The notes beneath the pieces were generated by a model that saw only the letters and a program-made list of their open reading frames with translations, made no database searches and had not been told where the DNA came from. The position numbers and the translations under genes were made by a program. Of a DNA stretch of 5,313 nt, positions 1 to 5,313 are shown in pieces; the first letter of the stretch is position 1, and the number at the start of each line of letters is the position of its first letter. Source of the DNA: an uncultured Woeseiaceae bacterium (GTDB lineage Bacteria; Pseudomonadota; Gammaproteobacteria; Woeseiales; Woeseiaceae); NCBI GenBank assembly GCA_947259435.1, contig CAMYMP010000102.1, positions 4,853-10,165 on the forward strand, given 5' to 3'.

Positions 1-968
1 CGCGCTCTGGATCGCACGATGTACTTGCGGATGACAAGTACTACTCGCTCGGCGGTGGATTTATCGCCCACAATGATGATCCGGAAACGTCCGAGCAGCA
101 GGGCGAGCCCCCGCATCCCTTCAATACCAGTGCATCCTTGTTGCAGTTGGCTGCCAACAACGGGCTGACCATTGCCGAACTTGTTTATCAGAATGAACGA
201 CATTGGCGCGACGCAGAGGAAATCGAGCGGCGCATGTCCGCAATCTGGGACGCAATGCAATCCTGTATCGAGCGCGGCCTCAGAAGTGACGGCGTGCTTC
301 CAGGCAAGCTGTCTGTGTTGCGGCGTGCACCCAAACTGAAGCGCCACCTTTCGGCACGCGGCGAACCGTCCGCTATTGACGCGATGGAATGGGTCAATGC
401 TTTCGCCATCGCCGTCAATGAAGAAAACGCCGCCGGCGGTCGCGTCGTAACGTCCCCGACCAACGGCGCGGCCGGGATTATTCCTGCAGTGATGATGTAT
501 TACATCCGTTTCGTTCCCGACGCATCGTTCGAAGGCATACGCACATTTCTGCTGACAGCGGGTGCGATCGGCATTCTTTATAAAATCAACGCGTCGATAT
601 CGGGCGCCGAGATGGGTTGCCAGGGCGAGGTCGGCGTTGCGTGCTCGATGGCCGCCGGTGGCCTTGCTGCCGCGTTCGGCGGGTCGAATGATACCGTTGA
701 AGAAGCTGCCGAGATTGGCATGGAGCACAACCTGGGCCTGACGTGCGACCCGATCGGCGGCCTTGTGCAGATTCCGTGTATCGAGAGAAACGCAATGGGC
801 GCGGTCAAGGCGATCAATGCCGCCAGGCTCGCGATGCACGGTGATGGCACGCACAAAGTGTCGCTCGATCAGGTGATTGAGACAATGCGCCAAACGGGCC
901 TCGATATGTCATCGAGCTACAAGGAGACGTCGCAAGGGGGTCTCGCCGTCAACGTGCCCGAGTGTTGA
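1..968 (+). CDS. sdaA: L-serine ammonia-lyase (L-serine dehydratase), [4Fe-4S] type, 5'-truncated by the window edge
   Basis: This enzyme deaminates L-serine to pyruvate and ammonia in the cytosol, using a [4Fe-4S] cluster instead of PLP. The frame is open from base 3 to the TGA at 966-968, giving 321 visible residues; about 137 N-terminal residues of a family member of about 458 residues lie outside the window. The family signature YYSLGGGFI occurs near the left edge (visible residues 13-21), followed by [11 protein letters not shown], the [13 protein letters not shown] block and the [12 protein letters not shown] block. The four likely cluster cysteines are codons 618-620, 744-746, 777-779 and the terminal Cys at 963-965. 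Their spacing (42, 11 and 62 residues) equals that of the Legionella enzyme as I recall it (C343, C385, C396, C458), where the C-terminal Cys folds back as the fourth ligand. A TTG at 138 is internal, not the start. The gene converges on the exported-protein gene across about 100 nt. The serine-dehydratase call is very secure; the paralogue name (sdaA or sdaB) is less so. Confidence 0.95.
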   Translation, partial: RSGSHDVLADDKYYSLGGGFIAHNDDPETSEQQGEPPHPFNTSASLLQLAANNGLTIAELVYQNERHWRDAEEIERRMSAIWDAMQSCIERGLRSDGVLPGKLSVLRRAPKLKRHLSARGEPSAIDAMEWVNAFAIAVNEENAAGGRVVTSPTNGAAGIIPAVMMYYIRFVPDASFEGIRTFLLTAGAIGILYKINASISGAEMGCQGEVGVACSMAAGGLAAAFGGSNDTVEEAAEIGMEHNLGLTCDPIGGLVQIPCIERNAMGAVKAINAARLAMHGDGTHKVSLDQVIETMRQTGLDMSSSYKETSQGGLAVNVPEC

Positions 969-989
969 GGGAGCATGCCTCGCCAAGCA

Positions 990-1019
990 CCCGACGAGGG
1001 CCAATTGGTCCTCGTCGGG
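990..1019. terminator. Strong hairpin between convergent genes, possible bidirectional transcript end
   Basis: Bases 990-999 (CCCGACGAGG) pair perfectly with 1010-1019 (CCTCGTCGGG). The stem continues with a G-U pair (1000/1009) and two C-G pairs (1001/1008, 1002/1007), closing on an AATT tetraloop. This gives 13 bp in total. It sits 21 nt after the SdaA stop and 47 nt beyond the end of the convergent gene, so it could serve both transcripts. Neither side carries a T-run, so it is not a canonical intrinsic terminator. It may instead stabilise 3' ends or assist Rho-dependent termination. The hairpin itself is certain; its role is inferred. Confidence 0.55.
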
Positions 1020-1066
1020 AACCCGATTCGCGGTGCTGCTTATCGCCCGTAACGGTCTGACTGAAT

Positions 1067-2143
1067 CTACGGCGCCTGAATAATCAGCACGAATCCGCCG
1101 CTAAGGGTTAATACGCCGTCAGCCGGTATCGTCCATACACCGTCACTCTCTACAGTTTCCGAGATCGTGACGTCGAAGATTACGCCACCCGGAGCGCCGG
1201 CGCCCAGGCCGCCGAAACCGATATCGAACAGCACGCCGGTAATGAAGTCGACAGACTCCGTGTAGTCCTGCAGAGTCACCGTGCCGTCGATCAGCTCTTC
1301 ATCGTCCGCGCTCCAGCATTGATTGAACTGCCAGCTAAAGTCATCGCCGTCCGAGAGTTCACCGGAGCCGAGCCAGGTGATCGTGACCTCGCCCTGCGCA
1401 AGGACACCGTCCGGTGGGGCGCCCGTGAACATGTCGCAGGTCTGCACGAATGGATTGTTGAACGTGAATAGTTCCAGTTCATCCAGAATGTCGGCCACGT
1501 TGAAGAACTGCTCGATAATGAACTCGATAGCACCTCCGGCCAATGAAGCCCGACGCTGCCAGGTCTCGGCCATGTCATCGTCGAGCAGGTCGGTGAATGC
1601 GTCCCAGGTGAAGTCGATCGGCGCTCCGCCGTTGAGCGCAAGCTGCACGCCGTCGGCCAGTATCGTCACGGTGACGGTCTCGCCAGGTATCACGACGTCG
1701 AAACCACCGCTCGTGGGGGCGCCGTCAACCGCAGCAGTAATTTCCGCAGCGAAGTTCATCGCAATTGTTCCGTCCAGTGGAGATCCCTCTGCACTCGTGA
1801 CGGTCAGATTGATGCGGTTATCCGCGCGGAGGAGGTACGACAGAAACGTCACGGTATTGTTCGCACCGACGTTGAGATCCAGGTTGCCGACAAGCAAGCG
1901 GTCAAAATCGACCGTGACCGTAAACGCATCACCGACGACTACCGTGAATGGCGCCCCGCTGTTCAAATTGCCAAGGTAGAAATTGTAGTTAGGCAGTATA
2001 ACCAGCGGCGCCTCGTCGTCACCGCCGTTGCCTCCGCCGCCACCACTGCCGCCGGTCGCTATGATCGACAGTGCAGCCACTACGGCAACGGGAATGAGCC
2101 ACAGTACGCGCCATGGCCGAGTAGCGTCATATCGTTTGTTCAT
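1067..2143 (-). CDS. Exported or membrane-anchored protein of unknown function with a glycine-rich linker
   Basis: I do not recognise this 358-residue protein. A basic N-terminus (residues 1-12) precedes one hydrophobic segment (about 13-30), then a glycine-rich linker (31-41) and a long, acidic, Thr/Val/Gly-rich region that looks like beta-sandwich sequence, with one helix-like stretch at about 201-226. The layout resembles surface lipoproteins, but the segment ends in IIATGG with no cysteine, so lipidation is not expected. It is either cleaved by signal peptidase I or held by its N-terminal anchor. The only two cysteines (C236, C276) lie outside the anchor and could form a disulfide in the periplasm. 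The start is well supported: GAGGAG at 2151-2156 lies 7 nt before the ATG. The ATG overlaps the stop of the upstream VanZ-like gene (ATGA), implying translational coupling. Being a real gene is likely; any function would be a guess. Confidence 0.8.
   Translation of the reverse strand: MNKRYDATRPWRVLWLIPVAVVAALSIIATGGSGGGGGNGGDDEAPLVILPNYNFYLGNLNSGAPFTVVVGDAFTVTVDFDRLLVGNLDLNVGANNTVTFLSYLLRADNRINLTVTSAEGSPLDGTIAMNFAAEITAAVDGAPTSGGFDVVIPGETVTVTILADGVQLALNGGAPIDFTWDAFTDLLDDDMAETWQRRASLAGGAIEFIIEQFFNVADILDELELFTFNNPFVQTCDMFTGAPPDGVLAQGEVTITWLGSGELSDGDDFSWQFNQCWSADDEELIDGTVTLQDYTESVDFITGVLFDIGFGGLGAGAPGGVIFDVTISETVESDGVWTIPADGVLTLSGGFVLIIQAP
2140..2143 (-). other. ATGA stop/start overlap of the VanZ-like and exported-protein genes
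   Basis: The TGA of the membrane-protein gene (2140-2142) overlaps the ATG of the exported-protein gene (2141-2143). With the good Shine-Dalgarno just upstream, this marks the two as one co-translated unit. Confidence 0.7.
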
Positions 2144-2634
2144 GATCGATCTCCTCGAAAGTACATGCGGACCAGCGGAAACGCGATGGCTGCGCCGAGT
2201 ACTATCGAGAGAATATCCAGCGCATCATAGGTACCGCGGGTGAAATAGTCGGTTGTGATCCGCAACACGGGCAGCGCCTCGAACCAGGCAGGCACGATGG
2301 CCGCAACGTAGTCGTCGAATGGTGCCATCTGTCCGAACTCGAACAGGCACTCGATAATGATCCAGGTGGCGCAGATTGCTGGCAGCAGTCGCGGCCACGG
2401 CCGCAGGACCGCGGCCGTGATCAGTATAAATATCAGGGTGTGCAGGAACGTGGGCAGATGATTGCCGAGCGCACCGAATACAGAGGCTTGGGCGGCTACG
2501 GTCGTCCAACCGGCAAGAAAATACACGGCGCCACCACGATCGAGCACGTATACCGCGATACCCGTGGCCACCAGTAGTATGGCCAACGACAACATGCCGA
2601 CCTCGGGTCGGCACAGTCGAGCGGGCACCTGCAC
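2140..2634 (-). CDS. Small VanZ-like integral membrane protein
   Basis: This is a 164-residue inner-membrane protein with about four hydrophobic helices (residues 15-31, 62-77, 83-100 and 139-159). The polar pattern resembles VanZ-like proteins: a His in the second helix (H65), an E-x-x-x-E-x-x-Q run at the end of the third (E95, E99, Q102), and a D-x-x-D motif opening the last helix (D137, D140), followed by a conserved-looking Gly (G147). VanZ homologues are widespread and mostly of unknown function; the name comes from teicoplanin resistance, which is not implied here. Two starts are plausible: GTG at 2634 with GGGAG 7 nt upstream (2642-2646), or ATG at 2595 with GAGG 5 nt upstream (2601-2604), which would give 151 residues beginning at the first helix. 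Its TGA overlaps the ATG of the exported-protein gene. The membrane call is firm; the family assignment is moderate. Confidence 0.65.
   Translation of the reverse strand: MQVPARLCRPEVGMLSLAILLVATGIAVYVLDRGGAVYFLAGWTTVAAQASVFGALGNHLPTFLHTLIFILITAAVLRPWPRLLPAICATWIIIECLFEFGQMAPFDDYVAAIVPAWFEALPVLRITTDYFTRGTYDALDILSIVLGAAIAFPLVRMYFRGDRS
2151..2156 (-). promoter_or_regulatory. Shine-Dalgarno for the exported protein
   Basis: The minus strand reads GAGGAG, 7 nt before the ATG at 2141-2143. It lies inside the 3' end of the VanZ-like gene. It is the clearest ribosome binding site in the window and fixes the start of the exported protein. Confidence 0.75.
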
Positions 2635-2670
2635 CCGAAAACTCCCACGTCAAATCGCCGCGATCCGCTC

Positions 2671-2746
2671 GCAGCGACAATGGTGACATACTGTCAAATG
2701 TGAGTGGCAGCGACCATACGCAGCATTACCTAGTGGCTGCGAGCCA
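2671..2746. repeat. Cluster of short GCAGC-type repeats upstream of the VanZ-like gene
   Basis: GCAGCGAC occurs exactly at 2671-2678 and 2707-2714. GTGGCAGCGA (2704-2713) recurs as GTGGCTGCGA (2733-2742) with one mismatch. A 5-3-5 inverted repeat TGGCT-GCG-AGCCA spans 2734-2746, and CGCAGC (2719-2724) can pair with GCTGCG (2736-2741). These lie in the only sizeable gap on the minus strand. They could be regulator binding sites or RNA structure, or chance in GC-rich DNA. Confidence 0.3.
2684..2696. promoter_or_regulatory. TGACA-TAC-TGTCA dyad containing a possible -35 box
   Basis: A perfect 5-3-5 inverted repeat lies about 50 nt upstream of the GTG start of the VanZ-like gene. On the minus strand its left arm extends to TTGACA (2697-2692), which matches a sigma-70 -35 consensus. 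I see no good -10 box about 17 nt downstream, so this is only a weak candidate promoter or operator for the two-gene unit. Confidence 0.25.
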
Positions 2747-2763
2747 GCGTGTTGTGGTGGACG

Positions 2764-3258
2764 CTATTGCCGCCTTTTCGGGTAGTCGTAAACGACCAAC
2801 TCGGTCTTCGGCCGGTCGTAGAGCATCCAGTCGTCGCAGTCGACGGTCACTGAGATAAAGCCTGACGTCGGCAGATTGCTCGTGACGCCCGGGACCAGAT
2901 AATTTGCGAAGTCCGTCATCCCCGGATTGTGGCCGAACAACATCAGGCTATCGAAGTCGGGGTCCTGAGTCGCGACGGCGTCCAGGAGGTTGTCCAGCGA
3001 CGCAAGATAGAGACCATCTTCGCGCTGCAGGAACTCGACCGGGTAATTAAGTGCTTTCGCAAAGATCTTCGCGGTGGTCCACGCGCGCACGGCCGGGCTG
3101 CTGATGATTTGAGACGGTCGCAGGCCGGCTGTCGCGGCTCGTTTGCCCATGATCGGCGCGTCGCGCTCGCCGCGCTTGTTGAGCGGCCGCTCGCGATCGC
3201 TGAGCCCGCTGTCTTTCCAGCTGGATTTGGCGTGGCGAACCAGAGTCAAGGTCTTCAT
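2764..3258 (-). CDS. sixA: SixA-type histidine phosphatase family protein
   Basis: This is a 164-residue cytosolic member of histidine phosphatase branch 1, close to SixA, which removes phosphate from histidine in phosphorelay or PTS-type proteins. The catalytic LVRHAKSSW motif sits at residues 6-14 (R8 and nucleophile H9), the second active-site Arg in SSPAVR (R58), an acidic residue in REDGLY (E80/D81), and the second His in GHNPG (H110). The length fits SixA (about 160 residues) rather than the longer phosphoglycerate mutases. The ATG at 3256-3258 gives the canonical MKTLTLVRHA start, although no good Shine-Dalgarno precedes it. It lies 34 nt after sufT on the same strand, so it is probably the last gene of the suf transcript. 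The true substrate is unknown and may be a small phosphorylated metabolite; the symbol is by family only. Confidence 0.88.
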   Translation of the reverse strand: MKTLTLVRHAKSSWKDSGLSDRERPLNKRGERDAPIMGKRAATAGLRPSQIISSPAVRAWTTAKIFAKALNYPVEFLQREDGLYLASLDNLLDAVATQDPDFDSLMLFGHNPGMTDFANYLVPGVTSNLPTSGFISVTVDCDDWMLYDRPKTELVVYDYPKRRQ

Positions 3259-3292
3259 GAACAGGAAATCTAACCTCGTAATGTCTCGCAGT

Positions 3293-3844
3293 CTACATGA
3301 GTCCTGTTTGCAGCCGTGCTTCGTCGGACATCATGCCCTGATTCCAGGGTGGGTCGAACACGAGCTGTACGCGAACATCGGCGACTGTCGGGATGATCGC
3401 GATTTTCTCTTGTGCGTCCTGCACGAGAATTTCGCCCATACCGCAACCGGGCGCGGTCAAAGTCATGTCGATGTCGACTGATCGGTCGCCATTGCCAAGT
3501 GGCCTGACGTCGCAGCGATAAATAAGTCCAAGGTCGACGATGTTGACCGGTATCTCCGGGTCATAGCAGGTCTTGAGCTGCTCCCAGATCACGGCTTCGA
3601 TGTCGGCATCGGACGCATTCTCGGGAATTGCCGGCGGTGGTACCGGCTCCTTGCCAAGCGCGTCAGCGTCGATGCCCGCCACCCGAAACAAATTGCCCTC
3701 GACATACACCGTGAAGCTGCCGCCGAGTGCCTGGGTGATGAAACCGCTCGTTCCTTCGCGCAGCAGCAATACTTCACCAGCCGGGATGATGACGGCTTTG
3801 ACATCGCGTGCCAGTGAGAAGGGTTCGTTAGTGTGGCCAAACAT
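3293..3844 (-). CDS. sufT: SufT, MIP18/DUF59-domain iron-sulfur cluster assembly factor
   Basis: This is a 183-residue long-form SufT. The N-terminal half (about residues 1-70) is the SufT-specific extension, with ITQALGGSFTVYVEGNL and IDADALGKEP. The MIP18-like domain (about 80-168) carries DPEIPVNIVDLGLIY (95-109), TAPGCGMGEIL (130-140, with the conserved C134) and FDPPW (163-167), followed by MSDEARL (172-178). Proteins of this family support maturation of [4Fe-4S] enzymes in the cytosol, acting as accessory factors and not as the main scaffold. It starts 6 nt after sufU. The ATG at 3842-3844 is supported by a GGAG (3854-3857) 9 nt upstream, overlapping the sufU stop, and by the family-typical N-terminus MFGHTNEP. 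Its place directly after sufS-sufU is a common suf operon layout. Confidence 0.95.
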   Translation of the reverse strand: MFGHTNEPFSLARDVKAVIIPAGEVLLLREGTSGFITQALGGSFTVYVEGNLFRVAGIDADALGKEPVPPPAIPENASDADIEAVIWEQLKTCYDPEIPVNIVDLGLIYRCDVRPLGNGDRSVDIDMTLTAPGCGMGEILVQDAQEKIAIIPTVADVRVQLVFDPPWNQGMMSDEARLQTGLM

Positions 3845-3850
3845 CCTCGC

Positions 3851-4333
3851 TCACTCCGTTGAGACCGGCGCAGATTCGCCGTGTATGGCTGAATTCAAGG
3901 CATGCCAGGCGAGCGTCGCGCACTTGACGCGTGTCGGAAATTCCCGAACGCCATCCAGTGCCCGGATCTTGCCCAGTTCGATTGCTGTCGCTTCATCGCT
4001 TTCCGATTCACGGCCCGTCAGGCGCGCCGTGACCGCTGCGAAGTACTCGAGTGCCTGCGGCACGGGCAAGCCGATGATCTCGTCAGTCAACAGGGACGCC
4101 GAGGCAACCGAGATTGCGCATCCGGAGCCCTCAAAACTTGCATCGACTATGTTGTCTTCGTCGAGACGCACATAAAGTCGCAACTTGTCGCCGCACAGCG
4201 GATTGATACCTTCTGCCGTGTGCGTTGCATGGTCGAGCTTGCCGAAATGGCGTGGGCTGCGCGCGTGGTCGAGGATCAGCTCGCGGTACAGGTCCCGCAA
4301 CTCATCACGGTCGTTGATGGCCATGGCACTCAT
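3851..4333 (-). CDS. sufU: SufU, zinc-dependent sulfur acceptor of the SUF system
   Basis: This 160-residue IscU-fold protein takes persulfide sulfur from SufS and passes it to the SufBCD scaffold. The three ligand cysteines and the aspartate that together bind zinc in SufU are all present: C47 and D49 in NPLCGD, C72 in GSGCAIS, and C138 in RVKCATLAW. The stretch at about 101-131 between the second and third cysteine is longer than in IscU, and the LPPVK chaperone-binding motif of IscU is absent. Both point to SufU and not to the ISC scaffold. The ATG at 4331-4333 overlaps the sufS stop as ATGA. No clear Shine-Dalgarno precedes it, so translation probably depends on coupling to sufS. An in-frame ATG three codons on (4322-4324) is an alternative start. 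Databases may label it a NifU-like or SUF system scaffold protein. Confidence 0.95.
   Translation of the reverse strand: MSAMAINDRDELRDLYRELILDHARSPRHFGKLDHATHTAEGINPLCGDKLRLYVRLDEDNIVDASFEGSGCAISVASASLLTDEIIGLPVPQALEYFAAVTARLTGRESESDEATAIELGKIRALDGVREFPTRVKCATLAWHALNSAIHGESAPVSTE
3854..3857 (-). promoter_or_regulatory. Shine-Dalgarno of sufT inside the sufU stop region
   Basis: The minus strand reads GGAGTGA, where GAG-TGA is the last codon and stop of sufU and GGAG is a Shine-Dalgarno 9 nt before the sufT ATG. Ribosomes finishing sufU cover this site, which suggests coupled translation. Confidence 0.6.
4330..4333 (-). other. ATGA stop/start overlap of sufS and sufU
   Basis: The sufS TGA (4330-4332) and the sufU ATG (4331-4333) share two bases in ATGA. 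With no obvious Shine-Dalgarno for sufU, this suggests termination-reinitiation, which would tie SufU output to SufS output. Confidence 0.6.
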
Positions 4334-5313
4334 GTGAAAATCCGCCGCGCGTTGGCAACAGCATCGGCCAGGCGATCGATGTCATCAGCGTTGTTATACA
4401 GCGCCAGGGACGCACGGGCCGTGCCAGGAACGCCGAAGAATTCCATTACCGGCATCGCACAATGGTGACCCGTGCGTATCGCCACACCCTGATGATCGAG
4501 GATCGTGCCGAGGTCGTGCGGGTGTATATCGTCGACAAGGAAGGACTGCACGCTGGCTTTTTCCGCCGCCGTGCCGATCAGTCGCATGCCGTCGATTTCG
4601 CCGAGTTTAACCATCATGTAATCGAGCAGCCGCTGCTCGTGCTGTGCAATACGCGCCAACCCGACCGACTGCAGGTAATCAACGGCCGCGCCGAGACCGA
4701 TGACGCCGGACATGTTGGGCGTGCCGGCCTCGAATTTGTACGGCAGATCGTTATAGGTCGTGCCGTCAAACGACACCTCCAGAATCATATCGCCGCCACC
4801 CTGATACGGCGGCATGGCATCCAGCAGCGTTTCGCGGCCGTACAGTACGCCGACTCCGGTTGGACCGAACATCTTGTGCCCGGAAAATGCGTAGAAGTCG
4901 CAGCCGAGTTCCTGGACGTCAACTTGCATGTGCGGAACGCCTTGGGCCCCGTCAAGCAGCACCGGTATGTCGCGCGACTTTGCTTTGGCAATAATGTCTT
5001 TTACCGGAAGCACCGTACCGAGCGCATTCGAGACATGGGCAATCGCTACCAGTCGAACCTCATCTGCCAAGAGTTGATCGAATGCCTCGACGATCAGCTC
5101 GCCCTTGTCATTGATCGGTGCAACGACGAGTTCGGCACCGGTTTGCTCACAAACGAGCTGCCACGGAACGATGTTGGAATGATGCTCGAGATGGGTGATC
5201 AGAATCTTGTCGCCAGGCGCAAGTCGTGGCCGGCAATAACTTTGTGCAACGAGGTTGATCGATTCGGTCGTGCCGCTGGTCAATACGATTTCGCCGCGGC
5301 TGGAGGCATTGAC
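4330..5313 (-). CDS. sufS: SufS cysteine desulfurase (PLP-dependent), 5'-truncated by the window edge
   Basis: SufS converts L-cysteine to L-alanine and leaves a persulfide on its active-site cysteine. The frame is open to the right edge, giving 327 visible residues; about 79 N-terminal residues are outside. The key residues fall at a constant offset of 79 from E. coli SufS: H44 (H123) in HLEHHSN, D121 (D200) and Q124 (Q203) in LLDGAQG, the PLP lysine K147 (K226) in SGHK (codon 4873-4875), R280 (R359) and catalytic C285 (C364) in RTGHHCAMP (codon 4459-4461), and R300 (R379). H266 in HPHD corresponds to B. subtilis SufS H342, which takes part in zinc-ligand exchange with SufU. E. coli SufS, which works with SufE, has Tyr there. 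This agrees with the overlapping sufU downstream. A TTG at 5281-5283 is internal, since SufS-like sequence continues upstream of it. Confidence 0.96.
   Translation of the reverse strand, partial: VNASSRGEIVLTSGTTESINLVAQSYCRPRLAPGDKILITHLEHHSNIVPWQLVCEQTGAELVVAPINDKGELIVEAFDQLLADEVRLVAIAHVSNALGTVLPVKDIIAKAKSRDIPVLLDGAQGVPHMQVDVQELGCDFYAFSGHKMFGPTGVGVLYGRETLLDAMPPYQGGGDMILEVSFDGTTYNDLPYKFEAGTPNMSGVIGLGAAVDYLQSVGLARIAQHEQRLLDYMMVKLGEIDGMRLIGTAAEKASVQSFLVDDIHPHDLGTILDHQGVAIRTGHHCAMPVMEFFGVPGTARASLALYNNADDIDRLADAVANARRIFT

Noticed and set aside
877..1083. Small + strand frame crossing the end of sdaA
   Set aside because: It is out of frame with sdaA, runs through the hairpin and into the convergent gene, and has no ribosome binding site or motif.
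1323..1979. Open frame of 218 codons on the + strand
   Set aside because: It lies wholly antisense to the exported-protein gene, is Ser/Pro/Thr-rich low-complexity sequence, and has no recognisable motif. It is a GC-driven mirror of the real gene.
2021..2053. Poly-glycine tract as a possible phase-variable repeat
   Set aside because: The glycine codons are mixed and do not form a clean mono- or tri-nucleotide run, so slippage is unlikely to switch the frame.
2140..2634. VanZ-like protein as an antibiotic resistance gene
   Set aside because: No other van genes are present, and most VanZ-like proteins are unrelated to glycopeptide resistance.
2225..2689. Open frame of 154 codons on the - strand overlapping the VanZ-like gene
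   Set aside because: It is Arg/His/Gly-rich with no hydrophobic or domain pattern, while the other frame gives clean membrane helices and an ATGA junction with the next gene.
3573..4175. Open frame of 200 codons on the + strand
   Set aside because: It runs antisense across both sufT and sufU, which are securely identified, and has no family resemblance.
3902..4468. Open frame of 188 codons on the + strand
   Set aside because: It is antisense to sufU and the sufS 3' end, with shadow-like composition.

Overview
The window reads as a piece of a Gram-negative, probably gammaproteobacterial, chromosome. It is moderately GC-rich and densely packed with genes. All recognisable genes have intact frames and conserved active-site residues. 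There is no sign of insertion sequences, phage, CRISPR, tRNA or rRNA. The lineage call rests on the protein style (iron-sulfur SdaA; SufS-SufU-SufT gene order) and is an inference.

Layout, left to right. Positions 1-968 on the + strand hold the C-terminal two thirds of an iron-sulfur L-serine dehydratase (SdaA), cut by the window edge. A short convergent intergenic region (969-1066) contains a strong 13-bp-stem hairpin without a T-run. Everything after it is on the - strand. In transcription order (right to left) this is sufS (cut by the right edge), sufU, sufT, a SixA-type histidine phosphatase, a gap of about 130 nt with small repeats, a VanZ-like four-helix membrane protein, and an exported glycine-linker protein of unknown function.

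sufS/sufU and the VanZ-like/exported pair each overlap by an ATGA. sufU and sufT are 6 nt apart, and sufT and the phosphatase are 34 nt apart. The suf genes form the 3' half of a SUF iron-sulfur cluster assembly operon. SufS removes sulfur from cysteine as a persulfide, SufU accepts and relays it to the scaffold (SufBCD, presumably just outside the window), and SufT assists cluster maturation or delivery. SufS carries the extra histidine expected of a SufU-dependent enzyme. SdaA, the convergent neighbour, is itself a [4Fe-4S] enzyme and so a possible client, but nothing in the sequence shows a functional link.

I found no convincing new multi-gene system. The least explained part is the overlapping VanZ-like/exported protein pair (1067-2634) and the repeat-bearing gap upstream of it.
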